Shown: piece by piece, positions 1-8,243 of the stretch
Layout of the letters: the number at the start of each line of letters is the position of its first letter
Numbering within the stretch: the stretch's first letter is position 1
Origin: JBBAFM01 sp041655415
GTDB lineage: Bacteria; Bacillota; Clostridia; Peptostreptococcales; JAAYPU01
DNA length: 23,533 nt
Assembly (NCBI GenBank): GCA_964429195.1
Contig: CAYSBC010000030.1
Coordinates: forward strand, 1-23,533
Reading direction: 5' to 3'
The notes under the pieces: model-generated
What the model was told of the DNA's origin: nothing
What the model saw: the letters and a program-made list of their open reading frames with translations, nothing else
The model's database searches: none
Made by a program: the position numbers and the translations under genes

Positions 1-2
1 GA

Positions 3-3000
3 AGATATAATAGAAATAGGATTAAAAAACATATGGCTGTGTCACTTGCCATAGTCATCTTCATAACATCCATAAACAGTATATTCCTGGGGGAAAGTGT
101 ATCCTATGCCAATGATGGTAAAATACCGGTTTACAGCTCCCAGTACCTGACAAATCCGGCTACCCAAAGATTGATAACAGCAGAAGAATTTACAAGGGCA
201 GAAAATGAAATATTAGGTCAGGGGATAGATTTAAAACATCAATGGTCAGGACTATATGTAAACGTAGCCATCTTCGCCCTCTACGGTATCATAGCATACC
301 AGGAGCCTAGCTTTAATGATGTGAAGGTGAGTGACATCACAGGAAGAACAGAGTTTAGATATCTGGGAACAAACGAGTACGGTGATGCAAGGATTACAAA
401 TGACCTCTTTCCTGATGATGCCACCGGTGATGGCAAGCTGTTAACAAGAGATTGGCAAAAGGATGCAGCAAACAAGTCAACATGGGAAAATTTGGGGTTT
501 AAAGATGCAATAGTCAACTACATTCTAAAAGAAGCCAAGCTTATAAATGATGGACAAGCACTAGACTATACCCTGGCCCACATGTTGGCAGCTACAGGGG
601 TTACGGATAATGAATCCTTAAAAGAGTATGTCCAGCTCCTGACAGAACCGACCTTAAGAAATAATGGATCTGTCCAATTAAGGCATAAATCAAGGATCTC
701 CGGAGTGATCTACTACGATACCTTTCTAATCCCTAAAATTGGTACAAGCACATCGGAATACTGTGACATAACAACAGACAAGCCCATCTATGAAATCAGG
801 GGAAACGAGACGAGCGTAACCCTATACATCACGGTAACCGGGGAAACAGATCTAGGAGACTATGGAGACTACTATGATAAATCGGGTGCTAGGGTAAGCT
901 TAAACAGTCTATCAGGGGCAGTCCATAAAACAATCAACAATCAAAAGAACGGAACATCTTTTACATATTCTGAAACCATCCATAAATCAAGCCTAAGTCT
1001 TGGTGAAAACATCCTAACCATCAATGCAGCAGCACAATTCAAGTCCATCTTTTTAAGCGATAACCTGGAAGATAAAACAGCAAGCAAAGATATCGTCATA
1101 AAGGTCATCGATACAAGCAAGCCTAACGTGGATTTAGAAATCATAACAGCCGATGGCCAAGGTAATGCAAAATTAAACGAAGATTATACTGTTAAAAACA
1201 CAACCACAATACCTTCAGGAGTTGTAAGACTTAGTTCAAAGCTCTATAAAAGTATGGATGGTCTAAACTGGAAAGAGGTAACCCCTTGGAACAACCTGAG
1301 CAAAACTGAAAGCTATGGAGCGGAAGCAGTAATAAGCTATAAATTACAAGAGAGATTTTTAGTCAACGGAGTTCAGGAAACATTTGAAAGTCCCATAAGA
1401 ACGGTTAGAATAATTGACGATAGGCAAGTAGACGGAAGGGCAGACCTTTACTTACAAGAATACACCTATGAGGGGCATCCTGTAATAGCAAGAGATAACT
1501 CTGTCATAACAATAGGGGATGAGGTTTACTCCGGAATACGCATCTATCAAAATAATATAGCGACAAACGATTTTAAAGTCATAGGAACAAGTGATTACAG
1601 CATGACTTCCTTTGCATCAGATAGATCGATAAGAGAAATCACATTTAATAAAGCTGGAGTATATCAAGTAAAACTAGAGTTAATAACAAAAGGTGGTCAG
1701 GTACTCACAGCAACTAAGGAAATAACCGTTAGGGAAACACCCTATATCAGTACGAGACTTGGGGGAATTCAAAAAGAAAATAACAGGCAAACCTTAAGTG
1801 TAACTGTAGCAGTTCATCCCAGCGACAAGATAGATACGATGTACGTGCATACAAGGATTGCCGGGGGAGCTACTGGACCTACTTTCCAATATAGAAAATT
1901 GTATGGCCCGGGCCTAGTCTCTAATAGCCAAAGATACATTTACGGTAGGCAGCCTCTATATACTGATGAGACATACTTCGAAAAATTAGATATCGAATTT
2001 TTAGTAAGATACCTCTTCAACCAAGCTCATCAAGAATCTACTTTTGAATATGATTATGAGTACATGGTAACGGTAACAACCCAAGGAGGTAAAACAAAAT
2101 CAACACCTTGGGAAAGATTTAGTGTACCGAAAGATAAGCTTCCTCTTCCTGGTATAGATGTCCCTGAACTTATCGTTAGGGGAGAAGAAGGAAGACCTGC
2201 TTCAATCCCTATAGAAGATGCTTCTATCTCTCTTGATGGTGATACCCTTAAAAGGGAATGGTGGGTAGCATTGGATGCAAATAAGGATGGAATAATAGAT
2301 GCAGCTGATAACGCAGAAAGATACATAAGGATAGATCAGCATGCAGCCTTTAAAGATAATTTAACAGATTTATCCTTTGGAACATTAAAGAAATTTTTAT
2401 TAGAGAAATACGGAGTAGGGATCTTTGGGCTTCGGATCATATCCATAGATAACCTTGAAGGAAAAACACTGCCGGAATTTGTAGCAGAAACAGCTTGGAA
2501 AAGAGCACAAAAAGATATTCTAGTTGAAGTAGATAACATAGCTCCAAGAGTGAGCCTGGAGTTAATTGAAAAAGAGCCGGTAATGAATATAACCATAATA
2601 GCAGAGGAAAGCAAAGAAGGAGATTTAGAAAACCTTAAAACAACCCTCTTAAGCAATCTAAGGGAAGATAATCTAGAAGCCAATATAAAAACAACTGTAT
2701 TTAGGGATGCAAAAGGAAGAACTTCTATCAATAAAGGATCCAGTGACCATTATCCTGGAAACGGTACTGTGAGGGCCATAGCATCCGATGATAATAGCAT
2801 CTATTTTATCAATGACGATGGTATGAAAGCCTACGATTTAAGCTTACAGGGATTAAAATTCGAATTACCTCATAGTCAAATGCCATCAAAACCTTATATC
2901 AACTTTGACATCGACTATCAGTATGTATTCTTAACCAATAAGGATACAAAGAAAACATCTATCATAGACAAAAATACTGGGGAATTAATGACAGAGCTAG

Positions 3001-6000
3001 AAATAGATCTAAGCGATAAGAAAGTAAAGGTTCAATCCGATAATTTATGGTATGTATTAAGTGATTCAGTCCTATATACATTTAGCCCGGTAACTAGACT
3101 ACTCCAATGGGAGTTTGGCATTACCGGCTGCAACGGAAGCAACTATGTCAATGGAGAAGTTCACTTTACCAGGTTTCAAAAGGATAAGGTTTATAGGGTA
3201 GTTTACAGTATAACAGATAAAAAATACAATGAATATTATCTCTACGATGCAAGCAGATTCCAAGGTCATGAAATTGTAGTAGTAGATTCATACTCAGGAA
3301 TACAAAAAGCAGTAAATTATTACTCTGAACTATCAAAAGGCGACATAGATGAATACGGTAATATAATGATGTCAGACAGTAGAATATGGGGGGCTTCTGG
3401 ATATACCTATAGGCATTATACTGTGTGGATGTTAGGCATAAGAAGTGATAATACTATAGCTTTTGACTATTTTACACCTAGTTATGACAGGTCAGTATAC
3501 ATGCACCAGGGAGCTGGTGTAAGAGACGGTAAGGGTGAGATCCATACTGGTGCAGTTAACAGCGGGGAACAGAACAACATAAGGCATCACGGATTTGTAC
3601 ATTTGGCAAACTATAAAAACACTTCCAATAAAAGAGAACTCTACGGAGCATACGGATTAGCTAGCCAGAAACTAGCCTTTGCACATGTTTTCAATGACTT
3701 AGGAACCCTTGCATTCATGTACGATGATGCCAATGAATACGGATCAGATAGAAGTATAACAGCAAGAATGTTAAACTCCACAACTCTCAATAATTCTTCA
3801 AACCCACAACTTGATGACCATATTACAAATCCATATGGAGTAATACCTCACCTCAATGGGGAAAAGAGTTTATATACATTTGCTTATGTGCATCATACCA
3901 GGTGGGTAGCTGATAACTCCATAGCAGGGTTGGTATTCGGCTTTAGTTTAGACAATAAAAAAGAAGATAACCTCATGATAACCTTTAATAGAGAAGTTGA
4001 TTCAACTAAAAATACATCCAAAGACATCATAGTGCTCATAGATGAAAGCTTAGGAGACGTTAATACAACACAGTTCAGAAATATTATCAATAAAAGGGGT
4101 TCAGATTTTGTTTACCTGGGAAACAAACAGTATGGAAGAGACATGGCCAATGGTGTAAGAAGTGGAATACACAGCGATTACTCTAGTAGCATGACAGAAA
4201 ATGCAGAAAAAATAAAGACTATACTCGGTATAGAAACAGGCAAGGAAACAGTGATGCTAGGAACCAATCTAAAGTCTGGAGCTACTAATGGAGTACAGCT
4301 TACACTTCCGGATATGGATGTAGACATAGAAAAGAAAGACTATTACTATTCCTATGACATTGTATCAAAGAATGATGTATCTACAGACACCCTGGATATC
4401 GTTAAAATATCAGATAAGGTCAATGATACAGCCTATACAGAGTACAAGAATCTTTATGACACCTTACCAAGAAACCCCTATACACTAGCTGATTCATATC
4501 AACCTACATTTGATAATGTTAGGACATATCTTAATAGTAATATACAAACAAATAGCACAAACACAAAACCTAATACTATTAATTTTTACAGCGGATCTGT
4601 GACTAGATATAATTATCACGATTTAAAAATAGAAGCACTACTAACCGTTACTGAACCTTCTACATTAAAATTCACCTACAATTACAATTATTGGGGTAGA
4701 GGGGGAGTCTTTGATAACGTACAAGTCAAAATGAATAATACGGTCCATGCCAATGACAAAGGGAACTCAACAAGAGAATTCTCCCTTCCTTTAGTGGTCG
4801 GACAAAACAAACTAGAGCTAATAGGAAGAACACCCTACATGACAGGTTATTCATTTGATAGCTCAGATTATCATTTATCAAACTTTAATGTGAGTTACAG
4901 CAAAACAATAATCCCTCCCATGCCCGAAATAAGAATAATAGAAAAAGATTGGGATTGGCAAGATGCAAATACTACATTAAAGAATAGTGGAAGTTACTAT
5001 GAAAATGGATGGTCACAGTATTTTACTGAGTATACCATTGTATTAACGGAACCTTCTTTAGTTAATTTCGATGTGGGTATATGGCAGCCGGATGCACCAG
5101 AAGGATACCAATATAGTGGCATAGGAAGATATAGAAAGCCTAGGATAAAAGTTAACGGGACCATGATCTATGAATCGATAAGCGATACCGGCTTCTTATT
5201 GCAGCCAATAATAGAACTACCAGCTGGTACTCATATAATAAGGTACGAAGTAGAAGATAGCGGGAGAGATAGAAATTATTACTCCCATAGAATCTTTGAT
5301 AATTTCAAAACAGCCAAGCTAAATAGGTATGATGAGTTTATAGAGTCCATTAACCCAACAGAAAGGGTAGACAATATAAGGCTAGAAAAAAATAAAGTAT
5401 ACAGCATAGAAAATAAAATAGACTTTGCTAAAGAAATAATGGGGGATACACCTTTAAGCTATGACTTATTAAAGATAAGGAAATTAGTTACACATCAAGA
5501 AAAGATAGATATAGCATTGAAACCATCAGACATAAAAGCTAATGCTGATTTCATAATCAGTAATTTTAAAATAACAGAAGTAGATAAGAAAACAGGCAAA
5601 TCCAGTGTATTATTCAGCGATAAATTTAACGACATAGATGTAACAAATAGCTTATGGAATATATCATTGAATGGCCAAGTATTAAAGATAGACGAATTAA
5701 AAAAAGACGGTACATCAGATGAAGAAGAGCAATCAGGTATGATATTTAGAAAAGGCCAGGCTATCCCATATGAAATCTACTATAGCGATTTCGAAGGAGA
5801 CCCGAGTAAAATAAGTTATTTTAAATATACACATATACCTGAATTGGATGAGCACCATCCCCAGGCTGATAAATGGCTGACAAGGCCTATAGAAAGATTC
5901 TATCATGACGGTAAATATATTCTAGAACATTATCAAATGGATAGTACCGGACTAGAGAGATATGACAAAGAAAGTAACATAGTTCAGATAGTGTTTTATA

Positions 6001-6791
6001 TATCCTCAGATGGAATAACCGGGAATATCAAGGTAGAAAGTATAACAACCAATCCTTCTAAACCTGCTGAAGGTGGAAACATGACTATCTCCTATGAAGT
6101 ATCAGATGTACTAGGGAGAGTATTAGATACAACGATGGAACTCTATAGGGGAACAACTTTAATAAAAACATTCAATAAGAATGGATTAGTTCCGGATGCA
6201 ACCGGCAAATATGCGAAGGTAACAACAGACCAGGTTCATAATCTGATGTACGGAAAATATAATATCGTGGTAACTGCAAGAGATATCGGTAGAACCGATG
6301 GTGACAGGGGAGAAAAAGGTTTCGAGATTAAGAAGGAAATAGGTAGTGTCACAGGCGAGGTAAAGCATACGGATCAATGGAATCAAAACAGAATAAGCTA
6401 TAACTTAGCTAAAACAGGAATGGAAAATAGCCCTCGGGCCTATAACATGTTTTGGAATGGCGAAAGGTTTATGTTAGAAGCAAAAACAGAAGGCATGCCT
6501 AAGAAAGTGCATGTGCAAATCTTAGATGAGCCTAAGACTCCAGTAATCGGAATAACTTCTTATGAAACCAATCTGACGACCGGGGATAACATCAATTGGT
6601 CAGGCAGCCTATGGCATGAATCCTTTACAAAGGATGGAAATTATTCTTACATAAGATGGGGTAGAAATGGAGCAGAAATTTTGACCTTTAGATTTACAGC
6701 TTATTTTGATGGCGGTACAAGCAGGGTGCATGACGTGAAAATCATCGTCGACCACCAAGACCCTTTTTGGAGAATACATCGAGTTTTCTAA
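3..6791 (+). CDS. Giant secreted surface protein, 5' end outside window
   Basis: The first Met in view is at 33, but the frame stays open to the left edge and the codons before it encode an arginine/lysine-rich stretch (RYNRNRIKKH). With the hydrophobic run that follows and a likely cleavage after SVSYA, this makes a good signal peptide, so the real start is probably just upstream; the Met at 33 also lacks a convincing ribosome site. From that Met 2252 residues are visible. Two calcium-loop-like motifs occur: DATGDGKLLTRD (residues 129-140, dockerin-like) and DANKDGIIDAAD (748-759, EF-hand-like). About residues 905-1290 are rich in short Asp/Asn-turn beta repeats resembling a propeller. Residues about 1515-1770 look like two successive beta-sandwich modules. 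Only two cysteines were noticed. No SLH domain, LPXTG signal or enzymatic motif was recognised. The function is unknown; an extracellular adhesin or matrix protein is an inference. Confidence 0.85.
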   Translation, partial: RYNRNRIKKHMAVSLAIVIFITSINSIFLGESVSYANDGKIPVYSSQYLTNPATQRLITAEEFTRAENEILGQGIDLKHQWSGLYVNVAIFALYGIIAYQEPSFNDVKVSDITGRTEFRYLGTNEYGDARITNDLFPDDATGDGKLLTRDWQKDAANKSTWENLGFKDAIVNYILKEAKLINDGQALDYTLAHMLAATGVTDNESLKEYVQLLTEPTLRNNGSVQLRHKSRISGVIYYDTFLIPKIGTSTSEYCDITTDKPIYEIRGNETSVTLYITVTGETDLGDYGDYYDKSGARVSLNSLSGAVHKTINNQKNGTSFTYSETIHKSSLSLGENILTINAAAQFKSIFLSDNLEDKTASKDIVIKVIDTSKPNVDLEIITADGQGNAKLNEDYTVKNTTTIPSGVVRLSSKLYKSMDGLNWKEVTPWNNLSKTESYGAEAVISYKLQERFLVNGVQETFESPIRTVRIIDDRQVDGRADLYLQEYTYEGHPVIARDNSVITIGDEVYSGIRIYQNNIATNDFKVIGTSDYSMTSFASDRSIREITFNKAGVYQVKLELITKGGQVLTATKEITVRETPYISTRLGGIQKENNRQTLSVTVAVHPSDKIDTMYVHTRIAGGATGPTFQYRKLYGPGLVSNSQRYIYGRQPLYTDETYFEKLDIEFLVRYLFNQAHQESTFEYDYEYMVTVTTQGGKTKSTPWERFSVPKDKLPLPGIDVPELIVRGEEGRPASIPIEDASISLDGDTLKREWWVALDANKDGIIDAADNAERYIRIDQHAAFKDNLTDLSFGTLKKFLLEKYGVGIFGLRIISIDNLEGKTLPEFVAETAWKRAQKDILVEVDNIAPRVSLELIEKEPVMNITIIAEESKEGDLENLKTTLLSNLREDNLEANIKTTVFRDAKGRTSINKGSSDHYPGNGTVRAIASDDNSIYFINDDGMKAYDLSLQGLKFELPHSQMPSKPYINFDIDYQYVFLTNKDTKKTSIIDKNTGELMTELEIDLSDKKVKVQSDNLWYVLSDSVLYTFSPVTRLLQWEFGITGCNGSNYVNGEVHFTRFQKDKVYRVVYSITDKKYNEYYLYDASRFQGHEIVVVDSYSGIQKAVNYYSELSKGDIDEYGNIMMSDSRIWGASGYTYRHYTVWMLGIRSDNTIAFDYFTPSYDRSVYMHQGAGVRDGKGEIHTGAVNSGEQNNIRHHGFVHLANYKNTSNKRELYGAYGLASQKLAFAHVFNDLGTLAFMYDDANEYGSDRSITARMLNSTTLNNSSNPQLDDHITNPYGVIPHLNGEKSLYTFAYVHHTRWVADNSIAGLVFGFSLDNKKEDNLMITFNREVDSTKNTSKDIIVLIDESLGDVNTTQFRNIINKRGSDFVYLGNKQYGRDMANGVRSGIHSDYSSSMTENAEKIKTILGIETGKETVMLGTNLKSGATNGVQLTLPDMDVDIEKKDYYYSYDIVSKNDVSTDTLDIVKISDKVNDTAYTEYKNLYDTLPRNPYTLADSYQPTFDNVRTYLNSNIQTNSTNTKPNTINFYSGSVTRYNYHDLKIEALLTVTEPSTLKFTYNYNYWGRGGVFDNVQVKMNNTVHANDKGNSTREFSLPLVVGQNKLELIGRTPYMTGYSFDSSDYHLSNFNVSYSKTIIPPMPEIRIIEKDWDWQDANTTLKNSGSYYENGWSQYFTEYTIVLTEPSLVNFDVGIWQPDAPEGYQYSGIGRYRKPRIKVNGTMIYESISDTGFLLQPIIELPAGTHIIRYEVEDSGRDRNYYSHRIFDNFKTAKLNRYDEFIESINPTERVDNIRLEKNKVYSIENKIDFAKEIMGDTPLSYDLLKIRKLVTHQEKIDIALKPSDIKANADFIISNFKITEVDKKTGKSSVLFSDKFNDIDVTNSLWNISLNGQVLKIDELKKDGTSDEEEQSGMIFRKGQAIPYEIYYSDFEGDPSKISYFKYTHIPELDEHHPQADKWLTRPIERFYHDGKYILEHYQMDSTGLERYDKESNIVQIVFYISSDGITGNIKVESITTNPSKPAEGGNMTISYEVSDVLGRVLDTTMELYRGTTLIKTFNKNGLVPDATGKYAKVTTDQVHNLMYGKYNIVVTARDIGRTDGDRGEKGFEIKKEIGSVTGEVKHTDQWNQNRISYNLAKTGMENSPRAYNMFWNGERFMLEAKTEGMPKKVHVQILDEPKTPVIGITSYETNLTTGDNINWSGSLWHESFTKDGNYSYIRWGRNGAEILTFRFTAYFDGGTSRVHDVKIIVDHQDPFWRIHRVF

Positions 6792-6800
6792 ACATAAATA

Positions 6801-6809
6801 TGATATAAT
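6801..6809 (+). promoter_or_regulatory. Extended -10 promoter for the HEPN-like gene
   Basis: TGATATAAT is a consensus -10 hexamer (TATAAT, 6804-6809) with an upstream TG dinucleotide one base away, the extended -10 form that can work without a good -35 box. None is seen at the usual distance. It lies between the stop of the giant gene and the ribosome site (GAAGGGGG, about 6827-6834) of the next gene, so the latter can be transcribed independently. Confidence 0.5.
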
Positions 6810-6841
6810 CATTTTACTTAAATCCGAAGGGGGCGTGAGCG

Positions 6842-7192
6842 ATGAAGGGTCGATACTATAGAAATATTGGGAAAGCAGTCTATTGGACTAAAAACTTTGA
6901 AGCACTGCTTGAGGAAATTTACAATGCTGAAGGCGTAGGCTTGCATGAAAAGGTAAACGACATCCAGGATCATGTAAATAGTGACATCTTGAAAAAGTTA
7001 AAATATGTAGCAACCATAAGAAACAAACTGGCTCATGAAATAGACTATAATGAATTAGAAGAGGATTTCGAAAAAACTTGTAAGGAAATACAGCAATTTT
7101 TAGGAAAAGAGAAAAAGAGGCTCCATTACATGGAAATAAAATTGTCTTTTTACAAAAAGATAGGCAGGTTCTTTCAATCAGGTAAAAAGTAA
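6842..7192 (+). CDS. HEPN-like small protein with RNxxxH motif
   Basis: This is a 116-residue, largely helical, basic protein. Residues 60-65 read RNKLAH, the R-x4-H motif (Arg60, Asn61, His65) shared by HEPN-fold RNases and by the related DUF4145-type proteins; the preceding helix (DILKKLKYVATI) and following acidic helix (NELEEDFEKTC) fit the fold. The family is found as toxins, in CRISPR effectors and as RNA-processing factors. No nucleotidyltransferase (MNT) antitoxin gene or other obvious partner adjoins it. The start is supported by a GAAGGGGG ribosome site. It has its own likely promoter and terminator, so it is a single-gene unit. The Lys/Arg-rich tail (KKIGRFFQSGKK) could bind nucleic acid or membrane. 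RNase activity is an inference from the motif. Confidence 0.7.
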   Translation: MKGRYYRNIGKAVYWTKNFEALLEEIYNAEGVGLHEKVNDIQDHVNSDILKKLKYVATIRNKLAHEIDYNELEEDFEKTCKEIQQFLGKEKKRLHYMEIKLSFYKKIGRFFQSGKK

Positions 7193-7227
7193 GTTTATTG
7201 ACTCGGTAAAAAGAAATAAAGTAACAG

Positions 7228-7280
7228 AAAAAAGGATTTGAGATATTAGGATTTGAGATATTTTCTCAAATCCTTTTTTG
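7228..7280 (+). terminator. Rho-independent terminator with duplicated 5' arm
   Basis: AGGATTTGAGA (7248-7258) pairs perfectly with TCTCAAATCCT (7264-7274) across a 5-base loop and is followed by a T run (7274-7279). An identical upstream arm (7233-7243, preceded by a run of A) can pair with the same 3' arm and form a 16-base-pair stem that includes the A/T tails. It closes the HEPN-like unit and insulates the operon that follows. Confidence 0.85.
7233..7262 (+). repeat. Perfect 15-bp tandem repeat in the terminator
   Basis: AGGATTTGAGATATT occurs at 7233-7247 and again at 7248-7262 with no base between the copies and no mismatch. Each copy carries a complete 5' arm of the terminator stem. 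Confidence 0.95.
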
Positions 7281-7345
7281 ATAGTGTGCCCAGGAATTTT
7301 CTCCTACTCGATTATTTTTTTAAGATAGGAATTTATTATTTGCTA

Positions 7346-7374
7346 TTGACATAAGAATGGGGAGAGAATATACT
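7346..7374 (+). promoter_or_regulatory. Sigma-A promoter of the gntR-led operon
   Basis: TTGACA (7346-7351) and TATACT (7369-7374) are separated by 17 bases, a near-perfect vegetative promoter. Transcription should start near 7381, immediately at the left edge of the palindromic operator, leaving an untranslated leader of about 95 bases before the regulator gene. Confidence 0.85.
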
Positions 7375-7381
7375 TAAATTA

Positions 7382-7409
7382 CTGGTCGACCGGTTGACCG
7401 GTTGGCCAG
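7382..7409 (+). promoter_or_regulatory. Palindromic operator, probably for the GntR regulator
   Basis: This 28-base element begins CTGGTCGACCGG and ends CCGGTTGGCCAG. It equals its own reverse complement at 22 of 28 positions. It also has an 8-base period: TGGTCGAC, CGGTTGAC, CGGTTGGC follow each other directly. It contains GGTCGACC, a perfect 8-base palindrome similar to the TGGT...ACCA half-sites of FadR-type GntR regulators. Its place at the predicted transcription start suits repression. It is markedly GC-rich against its AT-rich surroundings. Binding by the adjacent regulator is an inference. Confidence 0.7.
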
Positions 7410-7476
7410 TTTACAGTCGTAATCTTTTAAGAATAAGTGACTGTATATATTCTAAAGTAAAAGGGGGTAATGATAG

Positions 7477-8241
7477 ATGTTTGATAACAGCATTGATGAA
7501 AAAAATATTTTAGATAAGATTAATGAAGCAGCTGTAAGAAGTGAAAATAAAGAAGATTATAAATACATGGTTAATCAAATCTTATATTTCATTAATTCAG
7601 GAGATTTACAACCTGGGCAATTACTTCCGGGAGAAAGATTTTTAGCTGAAGCTTTTAATTCAGGAAGAACAAATGTTCGAATTGCACTTAAAATGCTGGA
7701 GTTTTTCGGCATCATCGAAAGCAAAGCAGGAAAAGGGAATTACATTACGGATAAACCAGAGAATTTATCCTTCATCAATATGATTGATTTGTATGACATC
7801 GTTTCAAATAATCCCTTTAAGGATGTTGCTGAAGCTAGAATAGCGCTTGAACCACAAATGGCGGCTTTAGCGGCGCTAAATCGAGATGAAAATGATTTAA
7901 AGGCTATGAGGGAGGCCCTGATGAAACAAGAAAGTAATGATAACATCATTGATACAGCAGATGCATTTCACTGTGCTATTTTTAGGGCGTGTAAAAACAA
8001 TATTTTAATAAAAATCTCAGTGATGCTCCATGAGCTGATGAATGAGAGTAGAAAGATGAGTTTGAGCCTACCCAATAGAAATCCTAGCTCAGTCGAGGAA
8101 CATAGGAGGATTTATAAGGCCATCGAAAACAGAAATAGCGAAGATGCGGCAAAGTACATGTTGGAGCATTTAAATATCATCAAGAGAAATATTCTTCAAA
8201 ACGCACATGTCATGGAAGATTCTGAGTTGAAGGAGGAGTAG
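7477..8241 (+). CDS. GntR-family (FadR/FCD type) transcriptional regulator
   Basis: The 254-residue protein has an N-terminal winged helix (about 27-92) with the GntR signature: LLPGERFLAEAF, then NSGRTNVRIALKMLEFFG and the wing SKAGKGNYI. The C-terminal FCD ligand domain (about 115-240) includes AEARIALEP, DAFHCAIF, EEHRRIYKAI and MLEHL. Three likely metal-binding histidines are present (165, 209, 231). The acidic ligand usually four residues before the first of them appears as Ala161, with Asp162 next to it. FCD regulators normally sense small organic acids and repress a linked catabolic operon. The start follows a good AAGGGGG site. The operator at the promoter suggests autorepression, and the gene stops two bases before the flavoenzyme start, so the two are co-transcribed. 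Confidence 0.92.
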   Translation: MFDNSIDEKNILDKINEAAVRSENKEDYKYMVNQILYFINSGDLQPGQLLPGERFLAEAFNSGRTNVRIALKMLEFFGIIESKAGKGNYITDKPENLSFINMIDLYDIVSNNPFKDVAEARIALEPQMAALAALNRDENDLKAMREALMKQESNDNIIDTADAFHCAIFRACKNNILIKISVMLHELMNESRKMSLSLPNRNPSSVEEHRRIYKAIENRNSEDAAKYMLEHLNIIKRNILQNAHVMEDSELKEE

Positions 8242-8243
8242 AT

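Noticed and set aside
2336..2731. 131-residue minus-strand frame inside the giant gene
   Set aside because: Opposite to a continuous 2252-residue frame and without a ribosome site; composition is that of an antisense shadow.
4023..4100. Possible von Willebrand A (MIDAS) domain, IIVLIDESLG, in the giant protein
   Set aside because: The DxSxS metal motif is not met (DESLG), and the later MIDAS Thr and Asp were not found.
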